Part shown: positions 23,086-31,800 of the stretch, piece by piece
Layout of the letters: each line of letters begins with the position of its first letter
Numbering within the stretch: position 1 is the first letter of the stretch
Source: CAIVAT01 sp964455285
GTDB taxonomy: Bacteria > Bacteroidota > Bacteroidia > Bacteroidales > FEN-979
Assembly: GCA_964455285.1 (NCBI GenBank)
Contig: CAYVVG010000014.1
Coordinates: 1 to 64,000 of the forward strand
DNA length: 64,000 bases
Direction of reading: 5' to 3'
Notes under the pieces: generated by a model
What the model saw: only the letters and a program-made list of their open reading frames with translations
The model's database searches: none
What the model was told of the DNA's origin: nothing
Translations under genes and position numbers: made by a program

Positions 23086-24279
23086 ATGGCAAAAAGAACA
23101 ATCGTCGCGATGCCCGGAGACGGCATCGGCAAAGTGGTGCTTGATGAGGCCATCCGGGTACTGGATGCTGCCGGTTTTGATGCAGAATATGTTCACGGCG
23201 ACATTGGCTGGGAATTCTGGTGCAAGGAGGGCGATCCCTTCCCGGAAAGAACCCAGAAGTTGTTAGAACAGCACAAGATCGGCCTTTTTGGCGCCATTAC
23301 CTCGAAACCGAAAGACAAGACGGAAGCTGAACTGGATCCTTCGCTGAAGGGCAAGGGATTTGCCTATTACAGCCCGATCGTGACGATGCGCCAGAAGTAT
23401 GACCTGGACATCTGCATGCGTCCCTGCCGCACCTACAAAGGCAACCCGCTGAACTTCATACGGCGCGGATTCGGAGGGGTCATTGAAGAACCCATCATCG
23501 ACACCATGATATTCCGTCAGAACACCGAGTGCCTGTATGGGGGTGTGGAATGGACCAATCCGCCTGACCTGGTGTACGATGCCCTGATGACGCACAAGAA
23601 GTTCAGGGACAATTTCGCCTGGTGCCCGCGTCCTGAACTCGCAGTCTCCACGCGGATTTTCACCAGGAAATACACTTCCCGCATCGTGAAGGCGGCGTTT
23701 GAATACGCTAAGAAACGCGGATTCGATACCGTGACGGTATGCGAAAAACCGAACGTAGTGCGTGAAACTTCCGGCATGATGCTGAAGCTTGCGCAGGAAA
23801 TGGCAAAAAACGAGTACCCGGGCATCCGTGTCCAGGACACCAACATCGACGCCCAGATGATGTGGCTGACCAAGAACCCGGAAACCTATCATGTCATCGT
23901 TGCCGGCAACATGTTCGGCGACATCGTATCCGACGGATTTGCAGGTCTCATCGGCGGACTGGGATTCGCCTGCAGTGCCAACATCGGCCCCGACATCGCC
24001 GTGTTCGAACCAACCCATGGTTCGGCGCCCAAGTATGCCGAATTCAATCCCTCGATCGTCAACCCCATTGCGATGATCCTCTCTTCGGTGATGATGCTCG
24101 AACACATCGGAGAGATGGAACTGGCGGCAAAGATCTCGAAAGCCGTCGCCGCCGTGGTCGAGGAAGGGAAGGTGAAAACCTACGACATGATGAAACTCCC
24201 GGGCAAGCCCGATGCGTTCGAAAAAGGTGCAGCCACAACTCATCAGATGGCGGACGCCATTATTGCTAAGTTGAAGTGA
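23086..24279 (+). CDS. NAD-type isocitrate/isopropylmalate dehydrogenase family protein
   Basis: A 397-residue beta-decarboxylating dehydrogenase, most likely isocitrate to 2-oxoglutarate. MPGDGIGKVV is the N-terminal nucleotide motif; MRPCRTYKGNPL holds substrate arginines; the metal/substrate site is NMFGDIVSDGFAGLIGGLGF (about residues 275-294), and EPTHGSAPKYA follows. Asp and Ile-type residues after GSAPKYA suggest NAD preference, but this is weak. The start ATG at 23086 follows a strong promoter; an upstream in-frame ATG precedes it. The aconitase two genes downstream supports the isocitrate assignment over isopropylmalate. Confidence 0.85.
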   Translation: MAKRTIVAMPGDGIGKVVLDEAIRVLDAAGFDAEYVHGDIGWEFWCKEGDPFPERTQKLLEQHKIGLFGAITSKPKDKTEAELDPSLKGKGFAYYSPIVTMRQKYDLDICMRPCRTYKGNPLNFIRRGFGGVIEEPIIDTMIFRQNTECLYGGVEWTNPPDLVYDALMTHKKFRDNFAWCPRPELAVSTRIFTRKYTSRIVKAAFEYAKKRGFDTVTVCEKPNVVRETSGMMLKLAQEMAKNEYPGIRVQDTNIDAQMMWLTKNPETYHVIVAGNMFGDIVSDGFAGLIGGLGFACSANIGPDIAVFEPTHGSAPKYAEFNPSIVNPIAMILSSVMMLEHIGEMELAAKISKAVAAVVEEGKVKTYDMMKLPGKPDAFEKGAATTHQMADAIIAKLK

Positions 24280-24298
24280 CAAGGTGACAAGGTAACAA
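24275..24298 (+). repeat. 8-bp tandem repeat (GTGACAAG)
   Basis: GTGACAAG, GTGACAAG and GTAACAAA run from the end of the dehydrogenase gene to just before the HD-protein ATG. Confidence 0.7.
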
Positions 24299-24309
24299 AT
24301 CAATCGAAT

Positions 24310-24858
24310 ATGACCGACGAAGTAAAAAAGCTGTGGCCGGAATTGATGTGGATCACCGATCCGGATCTCCGTGAGAAGACTGCAAAGACCTGGGAGCTGG
24401 CCTTATCCAAGAGCGTGCTGACCCCCGATGATCTGAATAAAATCCCCTTTACCCTCCTGGCAGGACCCGACCTGAAGGTATCATTTATGGCTCACAAACG
24501 TTGCGTGGTGCATGTGGCCCGGGAAGCGGGGATAAAAATGAATGAATTCTTCACCGATGACCTGCCGGTGAACATGGATGTGCTGATCGCCGGGGCTATT
24601 CTTGCAGATGTCGGTAAATTGCTCGAATACGAGCTCGATGCTACCGGCAAATCCGTCCAGGGCAAGTACGGCAAATACCTGCGCCATCCCTTTTCGGGGG
24701 TTTCGCTGGCCGAACAGTGCGGAGTTCCCGCATCGGTTTGTCACATCATCGCCACCCATGCCGGCGAAGGCGACATGGTGAAGCGGACGGTTGAAGCCTA
24801 TGTCGTGCATCATGCCGACTTTATGACCTTTGAACCGTTCCGGGAGAGGCTTAAGTAA
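24310..24858 (+). CDS. HD-like domain protein lacking the canonical HD histidine
   Basis: A 182-residue soluble protein. It has the helical pattern of HD phosphohydrolases: MAHKRCVVHVARE (first His), GAILADVGKLLEYE where LLHDIGK is expected, RHPFSGVSLAEQ, HIIATHAGEG and VVHHADFM. The central His-Asp pair is Ala-Asp here, so the usual metal centre would lack one ligand. It lies between isocitrate dehydrogenase and aconitase genes in one apparent operon. Activity may be lost, altered or use other ligands; a regulatory or repair role in the pathway is inference. Confidence 0.75.
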   Translation: MTDEVKKLWPELMWITDPDLREKTAKTWELALSKSVLTPDDLNKIPFTLLAGPDLKVSFMAHKRCVVHVAREAGIKMNEFFTDDLPVNMDVLIAGAILADVGKLLEYELDATGKSVQGKYGKYLRHPFSGVSLAEQCGVPASVCHIIATHAGEGDMVKRTVEAYVVHHADFMTFEPFRERLK

Positions 24859-24960
24859 TGTGCTGATGTGCTGATGTGCTGATGTGCTGATGTGCTGATT
24901 CCCCTCCCTGTTTGGGGAGGGGTGGCCGAAGGCCGGGGTGGGGTGCTGATGTGCTGATGA
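24859..24960 (+). repeat. GTGCTGAT repeats flanking a CCTCCC...GGGAGG element
   Basis: Five GTGCTGAT octamers follow the HD-protein stop, then a 45-nt element (24901-24945) with a CCCCTCCC/GGGGAGGGG hairpin and GGCCGAAGGCCGGGG, then two more octamers. The same composite occurs at 51793-51866. Confidence 0.85.
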
Positions 24961-24982
24961 AATATTTAAACAATTAAACTTT

Positions 24983-26788
24983 ATGATGACGATTATAGAA
25001 AAGATCATTGCGGCGCATGCCGGGCAGCCGGAAGTGAAACCAGGCGATATTGTGGATGTATTCATCGATACCCGGGCAGCCCGTGACTTTGGAGGCGCCA
25101 ACGTGGTGAAGAACCTGATTGATAACGGCCTTACGGTAGCCGATCCCTCCAAAACGATCTTCACCTTCGATTGCAACCCCGGCGGTTCGGATCAGAAATA
25201 TGCGGCCAACCAGCATTTCTGCAGGCAGTATGCGCGCGAAAACGGGATCCGTGTATATGATGTGGACGCCGGTATCGGAACCCACCTTGCCATTGACAAC
25301 GGCTTTGCCTGGCCGGGCAGCACCTTCGTTTCGACCGACTCGCATGCCAACATCATGGGGGCCATCGGTGCGTTCGGCCAGGGTATGGGCGATCAGGACA
25401 TTGCCGCTGCCTGGGCCAAGGGAGCCGTCTGGTTCAAGGTACCTCCTTCGGTGCGGATCAATCTGACCGGCAGGCGACCCGCCGGGCTGACGGCCAAGGA
25501 TATCGTGCTCAACCTGCTCTCGCGGTTCGGGGCAAACAAGCTTCTCGGCTGTTCGGTGGAGATCTACGGCGAGGAGACTGCCACGTTCACACTGGCCGAA
25601 AGGATCACCATCTCCTCGATGGGAACCGAGATGGGAGCCATCATCATTCTCTTTCCCACCTCTCCATCGCTGCTGAACGAGTTGCGACGAACCACCGGAA
25701 AACAATATCCGGCCATAACCGCCGACGAGGGGGCCTTGTATGAACAGGTTTTCGATATCGACCTGAGCCAGTTCGTGGTCATGGTGGCCAAGCCGGGGCA
25801 TCCTCACGACGATACGTCGATTGACAGTGTCAGGAACGTGAAGATCGATTCGGGGTTTATCGGCAGTTGCACCAATGGCCGCATTGAAGACCTGAGAGAG
25901 GCGGCAACGGTATTGAGGGGAAAGAAAGTTGCCCCGGGTGTGGTCCTGAAGATAGTTCCTGCCACCGACGCGATCTGGACCCAAGCCATGGACGAAGGAC
26001 TGATCCAGGTATTTAAAGAGGCGGGAGTGCTGGTTTCCAATGCCGGTTGTGCCGGTTGCGCAGCCGGACAGGTGGGACAAAACGGCCCCGGCGAGGTGAC
26101 GATCAGCACAGGGAACCGCAACTTCGAGGGCAAACAGGGAAAAGGGTACGTGTACCTGGCCTCTCCCTCTGTGGTTGCGGCTTCTGCCGTTGCCGGTTTT
26201 ATCACCACCGCCGACCAGATCCCCGAACGACCGGCCATCTTCGCCCCGACCGGAAAATCATCCAAGGCATTGGCAGAAGAAAAGAAAAAAGAAGAGAAGC
26301 CTGCCGTGGTGGAGGGCCGGGTTTGGATCATCCCCAAGGACGACATCGACACCGACATGATCTTTCACAATCGTTACCTGACGATTACCGACATCAAAGA
26401 GATGGGTCAATACACCTTCGACAACCTCAAGGGATTCGAAGATTTTGCCAAAAAGGCGAAACCGGGCGACATTGTGATCACACAGAAGAACTTCGGCGCA
26501 GGCAGCTCCCGTCAGCAGGCTGTTGACTGTTTCCTGTCGCTTGGGATCAGCTGCCTTCTGGCCGAATCTTACGGCGCAATTTATGAGCGCAACGCCATCA
26601 ATGCCGCCCTGCCCATCCTCACCTATACACCGGAGAAGATTGCCGAAGCCGGGATTGAACAGGGAGATACGGTCAGGGTCGATTTTACTTCGGGCGACCT
26701 CACCAACCTGAGGAATGGCAAGACAGTCAGGATCAACAAATTTTACAGTGCACAAATGGCCATTTATAAGAATGGCGGACTGTTGTAA
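24983..26788 (+). CDS. Fused aconitase / LeuCD-type hydro-lyase
   Basis: A 601-residue single chain joining a large (about 1-415) and a small (about 445-601) subunit of the aconitase/isopropylmalate dehydratase superfamily. The [4Fe-4S] ligands are C296 (GSCTNGR) and C356/C359 (NAGCAGCAAG). The swivel domain carries FGAGSSR (504-510) and begins RVWIIPKDDIDTDMI. The two parts are joined by a Lys/Glu-rich linker (about 425-440). Given the isocitrate dehydrogenase upstream, citrate to isocitrate is the likely reaction; homoaconitase, isopropylmalate or dimethylmalate dehydratase remain possible. ATGATG at the start leaves the first residue uncertain by one. Confidence 0.85.
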   Translation: MMTIIEKIIAAHAGQPEVKPGDIVDVFIDTRAARDFGGANVVKNLIDNGLTVADPSKTIFTFDCNPGGSDQKYAANQHFCRQYARENGIRVYDVDAGIGTHLAIDNGFAWPGSTFVSTDSHANIMGAIGAFGQGMGDQDIAAAWAKGAVWFKVPPSVRINLTGRRPAGLTAKDIVLNLLSRFGANKLLGCSVEIYGEETATFTLAERITISSMGTEMGAIIILFPTSPSLLNELRRTTGKQYPAITADEGALYEQVFDIDLSQFVVMVAKPGHPHDDTSIDSVRNVKIDSGFIGSCTNGRIEDLREAATVLRGKKVAPGVVLKIVPATDAIWTQAMDEGLIQVFKEAGVLVSNAGCAGCAAGQVGQNGPGEVTISTGNRNFEGKQGKGYVYLASPSVVAASAVAGFITTADQIPERPAIFAPTGKSSKALAEEKKKEEKPAVVEGRVWIIPKDDIDTDMIFHNRYLTITDIKEMGQYTFDNLKGFEDFAKKAKPGDIVITQKNFGAGSSRQQAVDCFLSLGISCLLAESYGAIYERNAINAALPILTYTPEKIAEAGIEQGDTVRVDFTSGDLTNLRNGKTVRINKFYSAQMAIYKNGGLL

Positions 26789-26793
26789 GGGAA

Positions 26794-27660
26794 TCAGCGC
26801 TTGAGTTTCCAGCGCCTGTGCGACCACAGGTAGAACTCCGGTTGCCGGCAGATGATCTCTTCCAGGCGTTTCATAAAGCGGGAAGTGATTTCACCCGTCC
26901 GGGTTTGCGAGGGGTTGGGTTCCAGCATTTCAAAATGGATGGTGTACCAACCCCTTCGTATTTTTTCTGTCCAGGCAAAGATCACCGGCAGGTCATACAG
27001 CCTTGCATACTTCTCGGGTCCGTGCAGGGCGGCGGTATCCTGGCCGAGAAATGTCACCCAATGGGCCAGTCTCGGGCTGGATGGGCTTTGGTCGGCAACC
27101 ATGTAGAATGCCGCAGGTTCCCCATAATCGACGGTGAACGTTCCACGTGTGTCGGTGATCGGGGCAAGCAGGCTTCTTCCCTGTACCCGGCTGCGCCTTA
27201 TATAATCGTCGATATACCTATTTGACAGGGGTTTATAGAACCCGACCGGTTTATGGAGCATCTGAGTGCCTGCCGCGATCCCTGCCCATTCCCAGTTTCC
27301 ATAATGGCCGGCCACGATGATCACCGGTCGCCCCTTCCTGTAAAGATCATCCAGGAGCGCGGCATTTTCAAAACGGTACCGGCCGGAAACCTGGTGTTCG
27401 TTCAGTGTAAATCCTTTGATACTCTCGACCAGCATATCGCCGAGATGCTGATAAAATCCCCGCGCGACCATCCGGATCTGCTGTTCGGTTTTCCCGGGAA
27501 AGGAATTCCTCAGATTTGTCAGCACCACCTGCTTCCGGTATCCGGCGACATGGTATAAAACGAAACAGAGAAAGTCGGCGAAGCCATAGAGGATACTCAA
27601 AGGGGCGAGCCGGAAAAGGAAAAGGAAACAACGGAACAGCAGATAGATCAGGTAATTCAT
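26794..27660 (-). CDS. LpxL/HtrB-type lipid A acyltransferase
   Basis: A 288-residue inner-membrane enzyme that adds an acyl chain to lipid A. An N-terminal membrane helix (MNYLIYLLFRCFLFLFRLAP) is followed by VLTNLRNSFPGKTEQQI, the catalytic HxxxxE motif in AGHYGNWEW (about residues 118-126) and PLSNRYIDDYIRRSR. The C-terminal EFYLWSHRRWK is a family hallmark. The start at 27660 fits the promoter at 27697-27704; the much longer in-frame upstream reading overlaps lplA on the other strand and is rejected. It converges with the aconitase gene with a 5-nt gap. Confidence 0.9.
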   Translation of the reverse strand: MNYLIYLLFRCFLFLFRLAPLSILYGFADFLCFVLYHVAGYRKQVVLTNLRNSFPGKTEQQIRMVARGFYQHLGDMLVESIKGFTLNEHQVSGRYRFENAALLDDLYRKGRPVIIVAGHYGNWEWAGIAAGTQMLHKPVGFYKPLSNRYIDDYIRRSRVQGRSLLAPITDTRGTFTVDYGEPAAFYMVADQSPSSPRLAHWVTFLGQDTAALHGPEKYARLYDLPVIFAWTEKIRRGWYTIHFEMLEPNPSQTRTGEITSRFMKRLEEIICRQPEFYLWSHRRWKLKR

Positions 27661-27696
27661 AGACAGGATGCCCCGGGCATATCCACCGAAGCGGTG

Positions 27697-27704
27697 CAAA
27701 GATA
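27697..27704 (-). promoter_or_regulatory. -7 box of the acyltransferase gene
   Basis: TATCTTTG on the minus strand, 36 nt before the ATG at 27660, and back to back with the lplA promoter. Confidence 0.6.
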
Positions 27705-27726
27705 CTTCCCGGATTTCAGAATATCT

Positions 27727-27734
27727 TACTTTTG
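27727..27734 (+). promoter_or_regulatory. -7 box of lplA
   Basis: TACTTTTG, 16 nt before the ATG at 27751, giving a very short leader. Confidence 0.6.
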
Positions 27735-27750
27735 CTGAAAAAATCAACCG

Positions 27751-28734
27751 ATGCTTATCATCCGGCGGCACAACACCGATCCCTATTTCAACCTGGCAAC
27801 CGAGGAATACGTGCTGAAGAATTTCCGGGAGGATTCCTTCATGCTTTGGAGGAACAATCCCTGCATCGTTGTCGGCAAGCACCAGAACACCCTTGCCGAG
27901 ATCAACGTTGAATATGTGAAGCGGAACAATATCCCGGTGGTCAGGAGGCTCAGCGGGGGTGGCGCAGTGTTCCATGACCTGGGCAACCTGAACTTCACCT
28001 TCATCCAGACCGGGAAAAAAGAGAGTCTCATCGATTTCCGGAAATACACCCTGCCAATCCTTGAAGTGCTGCAGGAACTGGGGGTGGATGCACGTTTTGA
28101 AGGGCGCAACGACCTGACGATCGGGGGAAAAAAATTCTCGGGCAATGCCGAGCATCTGTGGAGCAACCGGGTACTGCACCACGGCACCCTTCTGTTCTCT
28201 TCGCACATGCCCAACCTGGCGGAAGCCCTGAATGCCGATCCGCTGAAATTCCAGGACAAAGGGATCAAATCGGTCCGGAGCCGGGTGACCAACATCAGCG
28301 ATCACCTGCCGGCGCCCATGGATGTTCTCCAGTTTGCCGATATCATCCAGAACCACATCACCGGCATGTATCCCGATGCCCGGATGGTAGAACTATCGGA
28401 AGAGGATCACGACAATATCCATGAACTGGTGCGCACCCGCTACGGGACGTGGGAATGGAATTTCGGGTACTCACCCAACTATAATTTCAAGAAGGTGATC
28501 CGGACAGAAAAGAGCGGGACCCTCGAATTTGACCTGGACGTACGCAACGGCACGATCGTTCATATCAAAATATTCGGAGATTATTTCAACCGTTTCGACA
28601 CGGAAGACATCGAGGCTGCTCTAACCGGAGTTCCGCACCAGGAGAAGGAAATCAGGAAAGTTCTTGAGCCGTTCAACCTTGACGACTACTTTGCCGGGAT
28701 CCGGACCGATGAACTGGTCAACGGAATGTTCTGA
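27751..28734 (+). CDS. lplA: Lipoate-protein ligase
   Basis: A 327-residue enzyme that activates free lipoate with ATP and attaches it to lysines of 2-oxoacid dehydrogenases and the glycine-cleavage H protein. Family landmarks: NLATEEYVLKNF, VVGKHQNTLAEIN, the VRRLSGGGAVFHDLGNLNFT loop, GRNDLTIGGKKFSGNAE with the catalytic lysine, and HHGTLLFS. A C-terminal accessory domain is present from about residue 245, so it can likely do both steps alone. Complete; it ends at a strong shared terminator. Confidence 0.93.
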   Translation: MLIIRRHNTDPYFNLATEEYVLKNFREDSFMLWRNNPCIVVGKHQNTLAEINVEYVKRNNIPVVRRLSGGGAVFHDLGNLNFTFIQTGKKESLIDFRKYTLPILEVLQELGVDARFEGRNDLTIGGKKFSGNAEHLWSNRVLHHGTLLFSSHMPNLAEALNADPLKFQDKGIKSVRSRVTNISDHLPAPMDVLQFADIIQNHITGMYPDARMVELSEEDHDNIHELVRTRYGTWEWNFGYSPNYNFKKVIRTEKSGTLEFDLDVRNGTIVHIKIFGDYFNRFDTEDIEAALTGVPHQEKEIRKVLEPFNLDDYFAGIRTDELVNGMF

Positions 28735-28751
28735 TCCTCCCTGCCGTTAAA

Positions 28752-28809
28752 AAACACCAGACCCCCCGTTCGTTCTTCAGCGGAAGAGCGAACGGGGGGT
28801 CTGGTGTTT
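28752..28809. terminator. Bidirectional terminator between lplA and the giant gene
   Basis: A 27-bp nearly perfect hairpin (arm AAACACCAGACCCCCCGTTCG, 28752-28772, with its complement at 28789-28809 and inner TTCTTC/GAAGAG pairs) around an AGCG loop, flanked by A- and T-runs. It sits between two converging genes and should end both transcripts. Confidence 0.9.
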
Positions 28810-28815
28810 CAGTAA

Positions 28816-31800
28816 CTAGTTGGTCTTGATCAGTTTGATCGTTTCGGCATCGCTGCCAGCGACGATTTTCACGAAGTAGAGACCCGCCGGGAATCCCGCG
28901 ACGGAGAATTCATGCTTGATCTCGCCCGACATCTGACCGGAGAGTACTTTATCCCCGCGCATGCCGTAGATCTCAACTTTTACGTTGTTCCGGATCTCAC
29001 CGCCTGTCTGTTCCAGGGTAAAGGTGCCTGAAGTCGGGTTCGGATAGATACGGAAAGTGATCCTGGAAGCGTCGACCGGAGTCTCCTCAACGGCAGCCAC
29101 GACAGCCGGGATGGCAGGTGCTTTTACGCCGCAATGGTCGGTTGTGGAGATATATCCTCTCATATAACCACCGGCCAGCACCCGGGTATCGGGCTTAAAG
29201 ATAATGCTCTGACCGGCGATAAACACTGCACTGGAACCGCTGTTTACAACGAAGGCCGTCCCGCTGCCTGCAACTGTGATCGTTCCCAGCGCGTTGTAGC
29301 ATTTGCTGTCATATCCGGTCACCTGTCCGGTAACGGTGATGTTGCCTCCCGGAACTCCGGTCACATCCATCACGATCGTATTGGAAGTAGCGGGATTGCC
29401 GGTCACGCAAGCTTCGCTGGAAGTCAGCACACAGGTCACCTCGTCGCCGTTCACGGGTTGATAGACAAAGGCCGGGCTGTTCGAGCCCACATTGTAACCG
29501 TTCACCTTCCACTGGTAAACCGGGGTGCTGCCGCCGTTGGACGGGGTAGCTGTAAAGGTTACGGGCTGATCGGCCGGGACCGGGTTCTGCGACGCCACGA
29601 TCGAAACACCAACCGGGAGGGGCGTGATGATGGAGATGGAGATGCAGTTGTACATGTAGTTCATGCAGGTGGTCGTGGCATTTTGTGCCAGCACCCAGTA
29701 CACTCCGGCAACCGGCGGGACCGGGTCGAATAAAATGGGGCCGCCTGTCCCTGCAATCGGTGTCGGGCTGATCTGGACGATTCCGGAGTACAACCAGTAA
29801 TTGACACCCACCTGTGATCCACTGATACCCACCGTGATACTCGGCACGGCACCGCAATAGGTACCACTGCCAACCCCGGAATAGATTGTGGGCAGCGGGC
29901 TGACAACGGCGGTGACGGGCTCAATATCGAACCAGCCATCGGGCAGGATGGTTGCTTTGATGTAATAGGTGCCGTTGCTTACTGCCGCTGGATTGGGTAC
30001 GGGAATGGACGCCGAAGCATCCTTCCAGTAACTCAGCTCGGTACCCGCCGGCAGGTATGATCCGGCAGTGACCGACGGCAAAGTCAGGTTAACCTTGTTC
30101 GGCGAGCATACCGAAGGATTGGTGATGACCAGGATCGGTTTCGGATTTACCGTGATGGTGAAGTATTCCGAAGGTCCGTAGCAGGTCACGTCGCCGTAGG
30201 TAAACTCAGGCGATACTTCGATCGTAGCGACAATGGGATCGAGTGTCATATTCACCGCGGTGAACGACGGGATGTCGCCGCTGCCACCACTTGCCAGTCC
30301 GATACCCGGAGTGTCGTTATACCACGTGAAGACAGTCGTTCCGCCGGTATTCTGGGTCGTGAAGACGATCGGATCGGTCACATCGCTGTTTCCGTATACG
30401 AAATCGCCGGGATCATCCACCTGGGCCGTCGGGTTCACCGTGATGGTAAAAGTCTTGGATGGTCCGGTACATCCCTGGAAAGGCGGTTTCACCGGTTGCC
30501 AAATGCCGTACACGGGTGTTACGGTGATGGTGGCCGTGATGGGATAGTTGTACGGATTTTCGGCTGCAAATGCAAGGTAATCACTCGTGCCGGATCCACC
30601 GAGTCCGATATCGGTATTGTCGTTAATCCAGTAGTACGTCGTCAATCCTCCGGTATTATTTGTGTTGAACCCAACATACACGTTCTCCTCAACACAGGCT
30701 ACGATGTCGTCGGGCTGGTTGACCTGGCCGGACGGATTTACCTTGATCTCAAAATAATACTCCGGCTCGCCGTCGCAGGTCACGCCTCCGTTGGTGAAGT
30801 GCGGAGTGACCACGATCCCTGCGTAGATGGGCTCTGTCCCCGTGTTGATGGCCATGAAGGAGGGCAAGTCACCTTCTCCGCTGGCAGGGATCCCGATGGA
30901 GGGTTCGCTGTTGGTCCAGGAGTAGGTCATAACCCCTCCCGAATTGCCCGATGTAAAATTCACCGGTTGCGTATAGGCACCGTCACACACCTCCTGATAG
31001 TAAGGATTATCCATGATCGGGAACGGGTTTACCGTGATGGTGAAACTCACCGGGGTGCCGTAGCAGTCGGTATCCCCGTTTTCGAATACCGGGGTGACGG
31101 TGATGGTGGCGACTTCGGGAGCGAGCCCGTCGTTCCACACTTCGGACGACGGGATGTTGCCAACACCGGACATGGGCAAATTGACGTCCGGGTTGTCGTT
31201 CGTCCATTCATACCGGGTTGTTCCGCCGCTGTTCTGGGTCGTGAAAATAACCTCTGCCGTATTGTCGCCGCGGCACAGCACCTGGTTCGCCGGCTGATCC
31301 ACCTGGCCGACCGGGTTGATCGTGATGGAGAAGGTTTCCGACAGACCCTCGCAGGTTATCATACCGTTCTCAAAATGAGCCGTTACCGTTATATTCGCCG
31401 TCACCGGGGAGGTTCCTCCATTGATGGCGAGGAAGGAGGCTATGTTGCCGGTACCGCTTGCCGCAAGACCAATCGAAGTCTGGTCATTGGTCCAGGTGTA
31501 GGTTACCGTACCGCCCGTATTGGGCGATGTAAACACAACTTCGTCGGTGTAATTTCCGGCGCAGTCGAACACATCGCCGGGATCGTCCACCATGGCGGAT
31601 GGGTTTACGGTAATGGTGTAGGTCATGGGCGGTCCAACACAATAGACGGCTTTCTTTTCAAATGTGGGGATCACCGTGATGGTAGCCACAATGGGCTCTA
31701 CACCGATATTGACTGCGGAAAATCCGGGAACAAAACCGGTTCCGGAGGCTGCCAGTCCGATTTCCGGATGGTCGTTAGTCCATTCATAGGTAGTAGTACC

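Noticed and set aside
27661..28356. N-terminal extension of the acyltransferase frame (232 extra codons)
   Set aside because: It is antisense to lplA; the promoter at 27697-27704 and the membrane helix fix the start at 27660.
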